From contig JAIYCB010000031.1 in the NCBI GenBank assembly GCA_027488215.1, positions 124,001 to 188,000 on the forward strand: a DNA stretch of 64,000 nucleotides. The letters run 5' to 3'. Below the pieces are notes generated by a model, which saw only the letters and a list, made by a program, of their open reading frames with translations, did not search any database and was not told the origin of the DNA. This document shows, piece by piece, positions 17,206 to 28,038 of this stretch; the stretch's first letter is position 1, and each line of letters starts with the position of its first letter. This stretch comes from Comamonadaceae bacterium (GTDB taxonomy: Bacteria > Pseudomonadota > Gammaproteobacteria > Burkholderiales > Burkholderiaceae_C). A program made the position numbers and the translations under genes.

Positions 17206-18819
17206 TCACTCCCACTCGATTGTCGCCGGTGGTTTCGAACTCACGTCGTAGGTCACTCGGTTGATGCCGCGCACCTCGTTGATGATGCGGCCCGAGACTT
17301 TCTTGAGCAGCGCATAAGGCAGCTCGGCCCAATCGGCGGTCATGAAGTCGCTGGTTTGCACGGCGCGCAGCGCCACCACGTAGTCGTAAGTGCGGCCGTC
17401 GCCCATCACGCCCACGCTTTTCACGGGCAGGAACACGGTGAAGGCTTGGCTGGTCAGGTCGTACCAGGTCTTGCCGGATTCATCGGTGAAATTGCGCAGC
17501 TCTTCGATGAAGATCGCGTCCGCGCGGCGCAGCAGGTCGGCGTATTCTTTTTTGACTTCGCCCAGGATGCGCACACCCAAGCCTGGGCCTGGGAAGGGGT
17601 GGCGGTAGACCATCTCGCGGGGCAAGCCCAGCGCCACACCCAGTTCGCGCACTTCGTCTTTGAACAATTCGCGCAGGGGCTCCAGCAGTTTGAGGCCCAG
17701 TTGCTCGGGCAAGCCGCCCACGTTGTGGTGGCTCTTGATGGTCACGGCTTTTTTGCTTTTGGCGCCGCCGCTTTCGATCACGTCGGGGTAGATCGTGCCT
17801 TGGGCCAGGAAGGTCGCGCCTTTGTGACCGCCGTCGCCCGCCTTGAGTTTGGCCGCTTGTTCCTTGAACACATCGACAAACAGGCCGCCAATGATCTTGC
17901 GCTTGGCTTCGGGCTCGCTCACACCGGCCAGCTTGCCGAGGAACAAGTCGCTCGCGTCCACGCGGATGACGTGGGCGTGCAACTTGCCGACGAACATGTC
18001 CATGACCATGTCGCCCTCGTTCAGGCGCAGCAGGCCATGGTCCACAAACACGCAGGTCAGCTTGTCGCCAATGGCGCGGTGGATCAAGGCTGCAGCCACC
18101 GACGAATCGACGCCGCCAGATAAACCGAGGATCACTTCTTCGTCACCGACTTGATCGCGGATTTTGGCAACGGCTTCTTCAATGTAGTCGCCCATGATCC
18201 AGTCAGGGCGGGCCTTACAAATGTCGAGCACAAAGCGGTTGAGCAGCGCCTGGCCCTGCACGGTGTGTGTGACTTCGGGGTGGAATTGAACCGCGTAAAA
18301 GCGGCGGGCCTCGTCAGCCATGCCTGCAATCGGGCAAGCCGGGGTCGATGCCATGACCTTGAACCCGGCAGGCATTGCCGTGACCTTATCGCCGTGGCTC
18401 ATCCAAACCTTGAGCATGCCGTGGCCTTCAGGCGTGGCGAAGTCTTCAATGCCTGTGAGCAATTCGGTGTGGCCGTGGGCGCGGACTTCGGCGTAGCCAA
18501 ACTCGCGTGTCGTGCCCGCCTCCACCTTGCCGCCCAGTTGCTGGGCCATGGTCTGCATGCCGTAACAAATACCCAAAACCGGCACGCCCAGCTCAAAAAC
18601 CGCATCAGGCGCTTTGTCCTCTACCTCGTACACGCTGGCGTGGCTGCCCGAGAGGATCACGCCCTTGAGGTTGCCGTCTTTGGCGTACTCGCGTACCCAG
18701 TCGCTGCTCACATCGCAGGGATGCACTTCGCAAAACACATGCGCTTCGCGCACACGGCGGGCAATCAGCTGGGTGACTTGGGAGCCGAAGTCAAGGATCA
18801 GGATCTTGGAATGCTGCAT
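17206..18819 (-). CDS. guaA: GMP synthase (glutamine-hydrolysing)
   Basis: Makes GMP from XMP, ATP and glutamine. N-terminal class I glutamine amidotransferase with catalytic Cys85 in LGICYGMQ and His-Glu in QFHPEV; ATP pyrophosphatase P-loop SGGVDSS; C-terminal dimerisation domain ending PPATIEWE. 537 residues, full length. Note the SGSHAS segment near residue 57-62 where many GuaA proteins have SGGP. Follows guaB with a terminator-like hairpin in the 70-base gap. Confidence 0.97.
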   Translation of the reverse strand: MQHSKILILDFGSQVTQLIARRVREAHVFCEVHPCDVSSDWVREYAKDGNLKGVILSGSHASVYEVEDKAPDAVFELGVPVLGICYGMQTMAQQLGGKVEAGTTREFGYAEVRAHGHTELLTGIEDFATPEGHGMLKVWMSHGDKVTAMPAGFKVMASTPACPIAGMADEARRFYAVQFHPEVTHTVQGQALLNRFVLDICKARPDWIMGDYIEEAVAKIRDQVGDEEVILGLSGGVDSSVAAALIHRAIGDKLTCVFVDHGLLRLNEGDMVMDMFVGKLHAHVIRVDASDLFLGKLAGVSEPEAKRKIIGGLFVDVFKEQAAKLKAGDGGHKGATFLAQGTIYPDVIESGGAKSKKAVTIKSHHNVGGLPEQLGLKLLEPLRELFKDEVRELGVALGLPREMVYRHPFPGPGLGVRILGEVKKEYADLLRRADAIFIEELRNFTDESGKTWYDLTSQAFTVFLPVKSVGVMGDGRTYDYVVALRAVQTSDFMTADWAELPYALLKKVSGRIINEVRGINRVTYDVSSKPPATIEWE

Positions 18820-18846
18820 GGCAGGCGTCGTTCTTTGAGAAAGGAA

Positions 18847-18871
18847 AAGGCGTCTGGGGTGCAGACGCCTT
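18847..18871 (-). terminator. Intrinsic terminator or attenuator between guaB and guaA
   Basis: Perfect 10-base-pair stem AAGGCGTCTG/CAGACGCCTT with a 5-base loop. On the minus strand the stem is followed directly by TTTTCCTTTCTC. It lies 19 bases after the guaB stop and 27 bases before the guaA start, so it may reduce read-through from guaB into guaA. Spacer is otherwise too short for another element. Confidence 0.7.
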
Positions 18872-18889
18872 GGATATCAAATATTGATT

Positions 18890-20362
<1,473 letters not shown>

Positions 20363-20478
20363 CTAAGGCTCCAAAAAAAGGATTGTACCCGTGCAAGCCT
20401 AGGGATTTCCCTGATTTGGTTGCAAAATTCGTGAGCCCAAGCCGGGTGCAAAGTCCAGTGGTCTAGACCGTCGCGGCC

Positions 20479-21387
20479 TCAAGAGTTTTGGTAGTGCAGC
20501 ACTTTGAGGGATTTTTCAGGGTCGATGTCTTCAAAAGCCGGAGGATTTGCCAGCCGCTCGACAAATCGCAGGCTGGGTGCGGCCTCAGCCACTTGAGCGT
20601 GCAAGAACTGGGTGTCCAGCTCGGGCGCGTTCAGGCACAGCAGCACATGGCCCTGCGGCTCCAGCAAATCAGGCAAGCGCCTGATCAGCTTGATGTAGTC
20701 CTTGGTGGCGATAAAGCTGCCCTTTTGATAGCTGGGCGGGTCGATCACGATCACGCCATATGGCCCCATTTTGTTGATCTTGCCCCAAGTCTTAAAGATG
20801 TCGTGGCCCAAAAAACGGGCTTTGGGCGGCAAATCGTTGAGCCGGTGATTTTGTTGACCGATGGCCAACGCACCTTGGCTCATGTCCAGGTTCACCACCT
20901 GCGCAGCACCACCTTGCAGGGCCACCACCGAAAACGCGCAGGTGTAGGCAAAGAGGTTGAGCACGTTTTCGTGTTGGGCATGGTTTTTCAGCCACTCACG
21001 CCCGTTGGCCATGTCCAGAAACAGCCCGTGGTTTTGCCCGCGCATCACATGCACCAGGTAACAGGCGCTCTGCTCAGTCACCACATGCGGCTCAGGCACG
21101 CAGCCTGCCATGAGGCGGGTTTCGGCTTCACCGGTCACCCGGCTTTGGAAGACCCAGTTGAGTGGCTGGCCCGGGGCCAGCGTTTGCCACCGGGCCTCCA
21201 AGGCGTTGTGGCACGCGGTCAATTCTTCGTCGCTCACCGGCTTGAAGCTGGTCAGCAACCAAACCGGGGCAAACCAGTCGAGCGACCATTGCTCGCAGCC
21301 GGGGTACACGCCGCCCCGACCATGAAAAACGCGTTGGGCGTCTTCGACCAGAGGCATCTGGGCGATGGCGTTCAAAAGGGCTTGCAT
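20479..21387 (-). CDS. Class I SAM-dependent methyltransferase (RlmI/RlmK-like)
   Basis: 302 residues from ATG 21387 (MQALLNAIAQMPLV). SAM-binding motif I region VLNLFAYTCAFSVVALQGGA, acidic loop VNLDMS, and DPPSYQKGSF as the NPPY-like catalytic motif; this combination is typical of the RlmI/RlmK 23S rRNA methyltransferase group. The frame is open for 116 codons further upstream, but that part is the shadow of rnfH. 8 bases after the rnfH stop, so part of the ratA-rnfH transcription unit. rRNA as substrate is inferred. Confidence 0.8.
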   Translation of the reverse strand: MQALLNAIAQMPLVEDAQRVFHGRGGVYPGCEQWSLDWFAPVWLLTSFKPVSDEELTACHNALEARWQTLAPGQPLNWVFQSRVTGEAETRLMAGCVPEPHVVTEQSACYLVHVMRGQNHGLFLDMANGREWLKNHAQHENVLNLFAYTCAFSVVALQGGAAQVVNLDMSQGALAIGQQNHRLNDLPPKARFLGHDIFKTWGKINKMGPYGVIVIDPPSYQKGSFIATKDYIKLIRRLPDLLEPQGHVLLCLNAPELDTQFLHAQVAEAAPSLRFVERLANPPAFEDIDPEKSLKVLHYQNS

Positions 21388-21395
21388 GGTGGCTT

Positions 21396-21764
21396 TCAGT
21401 AACCCGCTGCAGAGCCGCTTTTTCGGTTGGCAAACAAACCAGTGCGGCCCTTGCCTTGGCGCTTGAAGCGCTGGCGGCGGGCAACTTTGGGGTCGACCTT
21501 GAGCGGACGGTAAAACTCGATGCGGTCGTCCGCTTTGACAAGCTGCGCCCAGGGCACTTTTTTGCCCCAGATGCCGGGTTGCTGAAACTCCAGCGATGAC
21601 AGCGCTGTGGCATCGGCTGAAGGCTGGCTTGAAAGCCACTGCGCCATGGCCAAATCCAGGACTGCTTTGACGGTACTGCCCACAGGCACTTGCAAGCTTT
21701 GCTCTTCCACATGCCGAGGCCCCAGGCTCCAGCACAGCACAACCTGAATCCTGTGCTCAGCCAT
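21396..21764 (-). CDS. rnfH: RnfH family ubiquitin-fold protein (RatB)
   Basis: 122-residue beta-grasp protein of the RnfH/UPF0125 family. Typical pattern: short first strand (IQVVLCWSL), VPVGSTVKAVLDLA, GIWGKKVPWAQLVKADDRIEFYRPLKVDPK, then a basic C-terminal tail. Start ATG 21764 (MAEHRIQ) overlaps the ratA stop by 8 bases; the longer frame upstream is the shadow of ratA. Its partnership with RatA is conserved widely, but the molecular role of RnfH is not settled. Confidence 0.9.
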   Translation of the reverse strand: MAEHRIQVVLCWSLGPRHVEEQSLQVPVGSTVKAVLDLAMAQWLSSQPSADATALSSLEFQQPGIWGKKVPWAQLVKADDRIEFYRPLKVDPKVARRQRFKRQGKGRTGLFANRKSGSAAGY

Positions 21765-22197
21765 AGACCGCTTCAGCGCGTTTGACAAAGGCATCGACCA
21801 GACTGGCCGCGATCTTGTCAAACACTGGCCCGACCAGCGTTGCCAGGGTTTTGCTGGAAAAGCCGTACTGCAGATCCAGCTCCACTTTGCAGGCGCGTTG
21901 CGTGCCATCACCCACAGGTGTGAAACGCCACATGCCACTCAGGTCGGAGAAAGGCCCTTTGACCAGACTCATGCCCACCGAGCGCCCTTCTTCGTGTGTA
22001 TTGCGGGTGGTGAAGGTTTGTTGCAAGCCGCCCAGGCTGATACCCACTTCAGCCACCATGCCTTTCGCATCGTTTTCAAGTACTCGTGCTTGGTCGCACC
22101 AAGGCAAAAACTCAGGGTAGCGGTCCACGTCGGTGACGAGGCGAAACATTTCCTCTGGCGAGTACCAGATGAGAACGGACTTGTGGATATTCTTCAT
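21757..22197 (-). CDS. ratA: RatA-like START/Coq10 domain protein
   Basis: 146-residue SRPBCC/START fold protein of the RatA/Coq10 type (MKNIHKSVLIWYSPEEMFRLVTDVDRYPEFLPWC). In E. coli RatA was described as blocking 70S formation; related proteins bind quinone, so either role is possible here. ATG 22197 is chosen because the upstream extension is non-conserved. Divergent from smpB and overlapping rnfH, the classic smpB/ratA/rnfH arrangement. Confidence 0.9.
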   Translation of the reverse strand: MKNIHKSVLIWYSPEEMFRLVTDVDRYPEFLPWCDQARVLENDAKGMVAEVGISLGGLQQTFTTRNTHEEGRSVGMSLVKGPFSDLSGMWRFTPVGDGTQRACKVELDLQYGFSSKTLATLVGPVFDKIAASLVDAFVKRAEAVYG

Positions 22198-22291
22198 ACA
22201 ATGTTGTGATTGTAGTTTTCCAATCCGGTGCTTTGCTTTCCAGCCGTTTGGACTTCCTTGAGAACGGCCAGGCCGTCTCCATCTGATCCCC

Positions 22292-22786
22292 ATGGCCACC
22301 ACCAAAAAAACAACCGCCGCCCCCACCTTCGCCAAGATCGCCGAAAACAAAAAGGCGGCCTTCGACTATTTTTTCGAAGAGCGTTACGAGGCAGGTATGG
22401 TGCTGCAAGGCTGGGAGGTTAAAGCCATCCGCGAAGGCAAAGTGCAACTCACGGACGGTTATGTGGTGATTCGCAATGGCGAGCTGTTCATCATTGGCTG
22501 CCTGATCAATCCGCTCAAAACCGCATCGACCCACATCAACCCTGAAGCCGCTCGCACGCGCAAGCTGCTGCTGAATAAAGAAGAGATCAAGCGGCTCATC
22601 GGCAAGATTGAACAAAAAGGCTACACCCTGGTACCGATCAATTTGCACTGGAAAGCGGGCAAAGTCAAATGCGACATCGCATTGGCCAAAGGCAAGGCCG
22701 AGCACGACAAACGCGACACCATCAAGGACCGGGAAGGCAAGCGCGAAGTCGAGCGCGCCATGAAGAGCCGCCACCGCGACCGCTGA
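22292..22786 (+). CDS. smpB: SsrA-binding protein SmpB
   Basis: RNA-binding partner of tmRNA in trans-translation. OB-fold core: [40 protein letters not shown], and [17 protein letters not shown], then the basic C-terminal tail ([18 protein letters not shown]) that enters the ribosomal mRNA channel. 164 residues with an Ala/Lys/Thr-rich N-terminal extension. No ssrA gene is found in this window. The 94-base spacer to ratA must carry both promoters. Confidence 0.95.
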   Translation: MATTKKTTAAPTFAKIAENKKAAFDYFFEERYEAGMVLQGWEVKAIREGKVQLTDGYVVIRNGELFIIGCLINPLKTASTHINPEAARTRKLLLNKEEIKRLIGKIEQKGYTLVPINLHWKAGKVKCDIALAKGKAEHDKRDTIKDREGKREVERAMKSRHRDR

Positions 22787-22875
22787 ACAGCGGTTGATAA
22801 CACGTTTAGAGGTCGGCGGCTACAAACCTGATCAGAGGCCGCGCCCACTCATTGGCGTTCAAGCCAGCGACAAAA

Positions 22876-23958
22876 TCAGCTCAAATCGCGCAGCGGGTGG
22901 TGCTCAGATGGCCAAGGACTCACAAAGAACCGCGATGCTTCAGAGGCATCCACCTCTTCCACACGCGCAGGCTTCCAGTTCGGCTTGTGGTCTTTGTCCA
23001 CTGCCAAGGCGCGAATACCTTCAACAGTGTCGCTGTCGGCAACAGAACGCAAATGGAAGCAGTGGTGCACCATGTCGCGCTCCATGCGCAAATCGTCCGC
23101 CAGGCTGATTTGTCGGGCACGGCGAATTTGCTCCAACACCACATGCAGCATCAAGGGAGAGCGGTGACGCAAGGTGAGCGCAGTTTTTTGGCTCCATTCG
23201 TCGGAAGCGGACTCCAGCTTGTCCAGCATGGCCTGCACACTGGGCAGGCCAAAAACTTCGTCAATCTGAGGTTGGGGCGTGAGCTTTTCGGGCGTTAAGG
23301 CTCCCGCTTGGGCCAATACCCAGCGTTCGACCGATTCGGCATTTTCAAAGGGACTGCTGATCAAGGTTTGCCAAATCGGCTCCAGCATGCCACTGGGCAG
23401 TGCGATGTCGGCCAGTTTGGCGGCCACCGCTTGGGCACCGCTCAACATCTGACCCGTCAGGCCCAAGTACTCGCCCAGACGTCCAGGGCAGCGGCTCAAG
23501 AAATAACCGCCACCCACATCCGGAAACAAACCAATGTGGGTTTCAGGCATGGCCATTTTGGTCCGCTCGGTCACCACGCGCACGCTCGCGCCCTGGCTGA
23601 TGCCCATACCACCGCCCATGACAATACCATCCATAAAGGCAATATAAGGCTTGCTGTAGGTGTGGATCAGGTGGTTCAAGCGGTACTCTTCGGTGAAAAA
23701 ATCACCCAAAGAGGCGTCGCCTGCATGGGCGGCCTGATGGAAAAAACGAATGTCTCCTCCAGCACAAAAAGCACCGAATGGACCCTCTTTGCCCGTGCCT
23801 CGAACCGCCACCGCAAGTACTTGCGGATTGTTTTGCCAATCGAGCAAAGCTTTTGTCAATGCACGAACCATGTCCAAAGACAATGCATTCAACGCCTTGG
23901 GACGGTTGAGGGTAATGGTGCCAATGCGACCTTCAATTTGAGCGATGACATCAGACAT
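22876..23958 (-). CDS. Enoyl-CoA hydratase/isomerase family, 3-hydroxyisobutyryl-CoA hydrolase-like
   Basis: Crotonase-fold enzyme of 360 residues. The diagnostic PETHIGLFPDVGGGYFLSR and the oxyanion-hole segment GGGMGISQGA match 3-hydroxyisobutyryl-CoA hydrolases of valine breakdown rather than simple enoyl-CoA hydratases, which are ~260 residues; the extra C-terminal ~100 residues also fit. No other valine-degradation genes are nearby, so the pathway role is inferred. It overlaps the upstream DMT gene by 8 bases and is convergent with smpB. Confidence 0.85.
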   Translation of the reverse strand: MSDVIAQIEGRIGTITLNRPKALNALSLDMVRALTKALLDWQNNPQVLAVAVRGTGKEGPFGAFCAGGDIRFFHQAAHAGDASLGDFFTEEYRLNHLIHTYSKPYIAFMDGIVMGGGMGISQGASVRVVTERTKMAMPETHIGLFPDVGGGYFLSRCPGRLGEYLGLTGQMLSGAQAVAAKLADIALPSGMLEPIWQTLISSPFENAESVERWVLAQAGALTPEKLTPQPQIDEVFGLPSVQAMLDKLESASDEWSQKTALTLRHRSPLMLHVVLEQIRRARQISLADDLRMERDMVHHCFHLRSVADSDTVEGIRALAVDKDHKPNWKPARVEEVDASEASRFFVSPWPSEHHPLRDLS

Positions 23959-24835
23959 TATTTTGTTTCCAGCCTAACAATTCATTGAGAATCAGGGCAC
24001 TTAAAACCAGACAGCCTCCCAAGAGCACGCTCATCTGAGGCGATTCGTTTGCGCCCCACCAAGCCAGTGCAATGCCGAACACAATCTCCAGCAGCGCCAA
24101 CAATGACACTTCAGGAGCTTTGAGCACACGGGCACATAGAACTGACAAAGCACAGGGTATGGCGAGTTGAAACAAACCCAACGCAGCCAACAAGCCCACA
24201 TCGTGAGACGAGGCCTGAAATGGCACTGCCAGTGGCAAGGTCAATACACAAGAAAAGACGGCACCCAGCATGACAGAGGGAACCAGATCAAGGTTTTGAC
24301 CTTCACTCTGACTCTTTTGCACGAGTGTCCACTGGACTGCACCCGCTATGGGAACACACAGCGCGACCAAAGAGCCCAAAAGGAAATTGGGATCGCCCAA
24401 GCTCAGTTGGTTGCCATACATCCACCCTATGCCCATGCCCGCCAAAGCGATGGCGACCCAGGTTCGGCCAGGCAAACGATGACCCAAAAATATCCGAGTG
24501 ATCAACGCTGTGAGTAATGGGCCGACAGCCAATGTGATCAATACATTGGCTACGGCTGTGAGAGTCAATGCCACCATGAAGGCGGTGAACATCACACTCC
24601 AGCAAACACCCGACAGCCAGAAATAGCGATTACGCCAGGGCAACGTTGCAAATACGCTCTTGCCCTGCCACAGAGGCAATATGACCAGGAGCGACAGTAC
24701 CGTGAAGAAACTGCGCCAGAAGGTCACTTCAAAGCTGCGAGCCTCTTCTAAATGGCGCGTGACCACCCCGGCGGTAGACCACAATGCTGCATTGCCAACC
24801 ATGACCCATACGGCCATGGCATGTGTCATTTTCAT
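23951..24835 (-). CDS. DMT/EamA family transporter
   Basis: 294-residue integral membrane protein with about ten hydrophobic helices and two EamA repeats (first half beginning VWVMVGNAALWSTAGVVTRH, second half VPIAGAVQWTLVQKS). Probable exporter or permease for small metabolites; substrate is unknown. Starts 14 bases after typA and overlaps the following hydrolase gene, so it is likely read through from the translation-factor operon. Confidence 0.87.
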   Translation of the reverse strand: MKMTHAMAVWVMVGNAALWSTAGVVTRHLEEARSFEVTFWRSFFTVLSLLVILPLWQGKSVFATLPWRNRYFWLSGVCWSVMFTAFMVALTLTAVANVLITLAVGPLLTALITRIFLGHRLPGRTWVAIALAGMGIGWMYGNQLSLGDPNFLLGSLVALCVPIAGAVQWTLVQKSQSEGQNLDLVPSVMLGAVFSCVLTLPLAVPFQASSHDVGLLAALGLFQLAIPCALSVLCARVLKAPEVSLLALLEIVFGIALAWWGANESPQMSVLLGGCLVLSALILNELLGWKQNNV

Positions 24836-24849
24836 GAGGATTCAACCAA

Positions 24850-26667
24850 TCACTTGTTGCGCTTGCGGTCGCTTTCCTTGAGGAAACGCTTGCGCAGACG
24901 CACGCTCTTGGGCGTGATTTCGACCAGTTCGTCGTCTTCAATGAATTCGACACCGTATTCGAGTGTCAGATCGATCGGAGGCGTGATCTTGATCGCGTCT
25001 TCCTTGCCTGACACACGGAAGTTGGTTAACTGCTTGGTGCGTGTGGCATTGACTACCAGGTCGTTGTCGCGGCTGTGGATGCCCACAATCATGCCCTCGT
25101 ACACAGGGTCGTTGGCCTTGACGAACATGCGACCACGGTCGTCCAGCTTGCCCAGGGCGTAGGTGAAAATTTCACCGTCGTCCATGGAGATCAGAACGCC
25201 GTTCTTGCGGCCACCGATGTCACCTTTGTGCGGCTCATAGCCGTCAAAGATGTTGGAGATCAGTCCAGAGCCACGGGTCAGGTTCAGGAATTCGTTCGAG
25301 AAACCGATCAGGCCACGGGCCGGGATTCGGTATTCCAGACGGACGCGACCGCGGCCATCGGGTTCCATGTTGACCAGTTCGCCCTTGCGCTCGCCCAGGG
25401 CTTGCATGACGCCGCCTTGGTGGTTTTCTTCGATGTCAGCGGTGACCAACTCGATAGGCTCGTGGCGCTCGCCATCGACATCGCGGAACAGCACGCGTGG
25501 CTTGGACACGGCCAGCTCGTAGCCTTCACGGCGCATGTTTTCGAGCAAGATGGTCAGGTGCAATTCACCGCGACCGGCGACTTCAAAGATACCGTCTTCG
25601 TCGGTTTCTTTGACACGCAGGGCCACGTTGTGTTGAAGTTCTTTTTGCAGACGGTCCCAGATCTGGCGGCTGGTGACGTACTTGCCTTCACGGCCCGCCA
25701 ATGGCGAGGTGTTCACGCAGAAGTTCATGGTCAGCGTCGGCTCATCCACTTTGAGCATCGGCAGCGGTGTCGGCTTGAGTGGATCGGTCACGGTCACACC
25801 AATGTTCAGATCGGCAATGCCGTTGATCAAAACGATGTCACCGGGCCCTGCCTCGGTCACTTGTACACGGTCCAGACCCTGGAAGGTCAACACTTGGTTG
25901 ACACGGCCTTTGATAGTGGAGCCGTCCAGACCTTCCATCACCACAACGTCCATGTTGGGCTTGATGGTGCCCTGGCTGATGCGGCCCACGCCGATGCGAC
26001 CCACGAAGGTCGAAAAGTCGAGGGCGGAAATTTGCAACTGCAACGGCGCTGCCGGGTCACCCGAGTTGGGTTTGACGTGCTTGAGCACGGTGTTGAACAG
26101 GGCCGACATGTCGGGGCCCCACTGCTCACCGGGTTCACCCTCTTCCAGCGAAGTCCAGCCGTTGATGCCGGAGGCGTAAACCACCGGGAAATCCAGCTGC
26201 TCGTCGGTCGCCCCCAGTTTGTCAAACAGGTCAAAAGCAGCGTTGACCACTTTGTCGCAGTTGGCACCGGGCTTGTCGACCTTGTTCACCACGACGATGG
26301 GCTTGAGGCCCAAAGCCAAGGCTTTTTTGGTCACGAAACGGGTCTGCGGCATGGGGCCTTCTTGCGCATCGATCAGCAGCACGACACCATCGACCATGGA
26401 CAAAGCGCGTTCGACTTCACCGCCGAAGTCTGCGTGACCGGGGGTGTCCACGATGTTGATGTGGGTGCCTTGCCAGCTCACGGCGCAGTTTTTGGCCAAG
26501 ATGGTAATACCACGCTCACGTTCGATGGCATTGTTGTCCATCACAGTGTCCACGATTTTCTCGTGCTCTGCAAAAGTACCCGACTGACGCAGCAATTGGT
26601 CCACCATGGTGGTTTTGCCGTGGTCAACGTGCGCGATTATGGCGATGTTGCGAATTTGCTTGCTCAT
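24850..26667 (-). CDS. typA: Ribosome-associated GTPase TypA/BipA
   Basis: Translational GTPase of the EF-G superfamily involved in stress, cold adaptation and 50S assembly. G1 motif AHVDHGKTT at about residues 12-20, switch region [26 protein letters not shown], and NKVDKPG; then domain II and the BipA-specific C-terminal region. 605 residues, normal. Located 13 bases after truB, as the tail of the rimP-nusA-infB operon. Confidence 0.96.
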   Translation of the reverse strand: MSKQIRNIAIIAHVDHGKTTMVDQLLRQSGTFAEHEKIVDTVMDNNAIERERGITILAKNCAVSWQGTHINIVDTPGHADFGGEVERALSMVDGVVLLIDAQEGPMPQTRFVTKKALALGLKPIVVVNKVDKPGANCDKVVNAAFDLFDKLGATDEQLDFPVVYASGINGWTSLEEGEPGEQWGPDMSALFNTVLKHVKPNSGDPAAPLQLQISALDFSTFVGRIGVGRISQGTIKPNMDVVVMEGLDGSTIKGRVNQVLTFQGLDRVQVTEAGPGDIVLINGIADLNIGVTVTDPLKPTPLPMLKVDEPTLTMNFCVNTSPLAGREGKYVTSRQIWDRLQKELQHNVALRVKETDEDGIFEVAGRGELHLTILLENMRREGYELAVSKPRVLFRDVDGERHEPIELVTADIEENHQGGVMQALGERKGELVNMEPDGRGRVRLEYRIPARGLIGFSNEFLNLTRGSGLISNIFDGYEPHKGDIGGRKNGVLISMDDGEIFTYALGKLDDRGRMFVKANDPVYEGMIVGIHSRDNDLVVNATRTKQLTNFRVSGKEDAIKITPPIDLTLEYGVEFIEDDELVEITPKSVRLRKRFLKESDRKRNK

Positions 26668-26680
26668 GCTTTCTCTTTCA

Positions 26681-27661
26681 TTAAACCTGCTCGGCCAGCA
26701 AAGGCTCGTTGACAGGTGAACTTTCTAAAATCTGTTGAATTTCTATCGGGCTCAACAATCGACCCGGAATCAATTCGCCGCCATGCACATGTGCTGTTCC
26801 AAGCAAGGTACGCGGATGTTCTCCATAAACGGCCACATGATCACAATCTACCCAGGGGCCGCGGCGGCGCACCCCACTCAAAAATCTTCCAGCGTTCTCG
26901 TTGTCCAGGCTCACTTCGGCGTAGTCTGGCAATAAAACATCGACGGGCTTCAAAGCGTCCAAGCGTTTGGTTTCATCCATATGCTCCAACTCCTGAAGCG
27001 TCACGCACTGTGAGGCTTCAAAAGGACCGGTCTCCAAACGGCGTAAAGCGCTCAAGTGGCCGCCACAACCCAATGCTTCGGCAATGTCTTCGCCCAGTGT
27101 GCGGATGTAGGTGCCTTTGCTGCACCGCACACGCAAGCGTAAAAATGGCGCATCGCCTTGAAGCTGCATGTCCATCAGATCCAGGTCATGAATCACCACG
27201 TTGCGCGCTTCGCGTTCAACGGTTTCGCCCTTTCTGGCATATTCGTACAAAGCCTTACCGTCCTTTTTCAAGGCACTGTGCATCGGCGGTATTTGGCTGA
27301 TGGGCCCCATGAAGCGGTCCAGAGTTTCCACCACCATACCAGCCGTGCATGACACTTCTCGGGTTTGAATGACTTCGCCTTCAGCGTCGCCCGTTAGGGT
27401 CTTCAAACCCAGTCGAACCGAGGTTTCATACGTTTTATCTGCATCCAGATGTTGCTGACTGAATTTGGTGGCGGCTCCAAAACACAAGGGCAAGACACCG
27501 CTGGCCAGAGGGTCCAATGTTCCCGTGTGGCCTGCTTTCTCGGCCCTTAGCAACCACTTGGCTTTTTGCAAAGCCTGGTTACTGGAAAGACCCAACGGTT
27601 TGTCGAGCAACAGCACCCCGTGCACAGGGCGCCGCTGCACCCTGGTGCGTGGCGCGTTCAT
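26681..27661 (-). CDS. truB: tRNA pseudouridine(55) synthase
   Basis: Isomerises U55 in the T loop of tRNAs. Catalytic Asp50 in HTGTLDPLASGVLPLC; KPLGLSSNQAL near the N terminus; RCSKGTYIRTLGEDI and a C-terminal PUA-like portion. 326 residues. Two bases after rbfA stop, within the conserved infB-rbfA-truB order. Confidence 0.95.
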   Translation of the reverse strand: MNAPRTRVQRRPVHGVLLLDKPLGLSSNQALQKAKWLLRAEKAGHTGTLDPLASGVLPLCFGAATKFSQQHLDADKTYETSVRLGLKTLTGDAEGEVIQTREVSCTAGMVVETLDRFMGPISQIPPMHSALKKDGKALYEYARKGETVEREARNVVIHDLDLMDMQLQGDAPFLRLRVRCSKGTYIRTLGEDIAEALGCGGHLSALRRLETGPFEASQCVTLQELEHMDETKRLDALKPVDVLLPDYAEVSLDNENAGRFLSGVRRRGPWVDCDHVAVYGEHPRTLLGTAHVHGGELIPGRLLSPIEIQQILESSPVNEPLLAEQV

Positions 27662-27663
27662 GC

Positions 27664-28038
27664 TCAGTCCTCTTGGGCGCGTGACGAGACTGCCTTGGCA
27701 ATCAAGGCATTCATGTCCGATGCACGCTCAGTGGTGCGGTCAAATAAAAAATGCAAGGTCGGAACGGTGTGAATGTGCAAACGCTTGAACAAGCCATTGC
27801 GCAGAAAGCCTGCAGCTGCATTCAAGCCTTCAGTCGCTTCTTCTGGGTTGCCAGTCAAAACACTGAAGTACACCTTGGCATGCGCGTAATCGGGCGTCAC
27901 TTCAATTGCGTTGAGCGTGACCATGCCTACCCGCGGGTCTTTCAACTCGCGGGCAATCAACTCGGCCAGATCGCGTTGGATCTGGTCGGCCACGCGGAAA
28001 CCGCGATTGGGCACGGATGACAGCTTTTTGCGCACCAT
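27664..28038 (-). CDS. rbfA: 30S ribosome-binding factor RbfA
   Basis: KH-fold assembly factor for the small subunit, 124 residues. Recognised by [14 protein letters not shown] near the N terminus, [28 protein letters not shown] centre (read in parts) and [14 protein letters not shown] at the C-terminal strand. Its start codon directly abuts the infB stop. Confidence 0.95.
   Translation of the reverse strand: MVRKKLSSVPNRGFRVADQIQRDLAELIARELKDPRVGMVTLNAIEVTPDYAHAKVYFSVLTGNPEEATEGLNAAAGFLRNGLFKRLHIHTVPTLHFLFDRTTERASDMNALIAKAVSSRAQED

Noticed and set aside
21388..21735. N-terminal extension of the methyltransferase (extra 116 residues)
   Set aside because: This part lies in another frame of rnfH and is not methyltransferase-like; ATG 21387 gives a normal-length enzyme.
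22790..22810. Terminator after smpB
   Set aside because: The short ACCGCTG-AACAGCGGT structure at the stop codon has almost no loop and no T-run, so it is not a convincing intrinsic terminator.
25075..26712. 545-codon frame antisense to typA
   Set aside because: The opposite strand encodes a full, motif-perfect TypA; the antisense is a codon-bias shadow with no recognisable domain.
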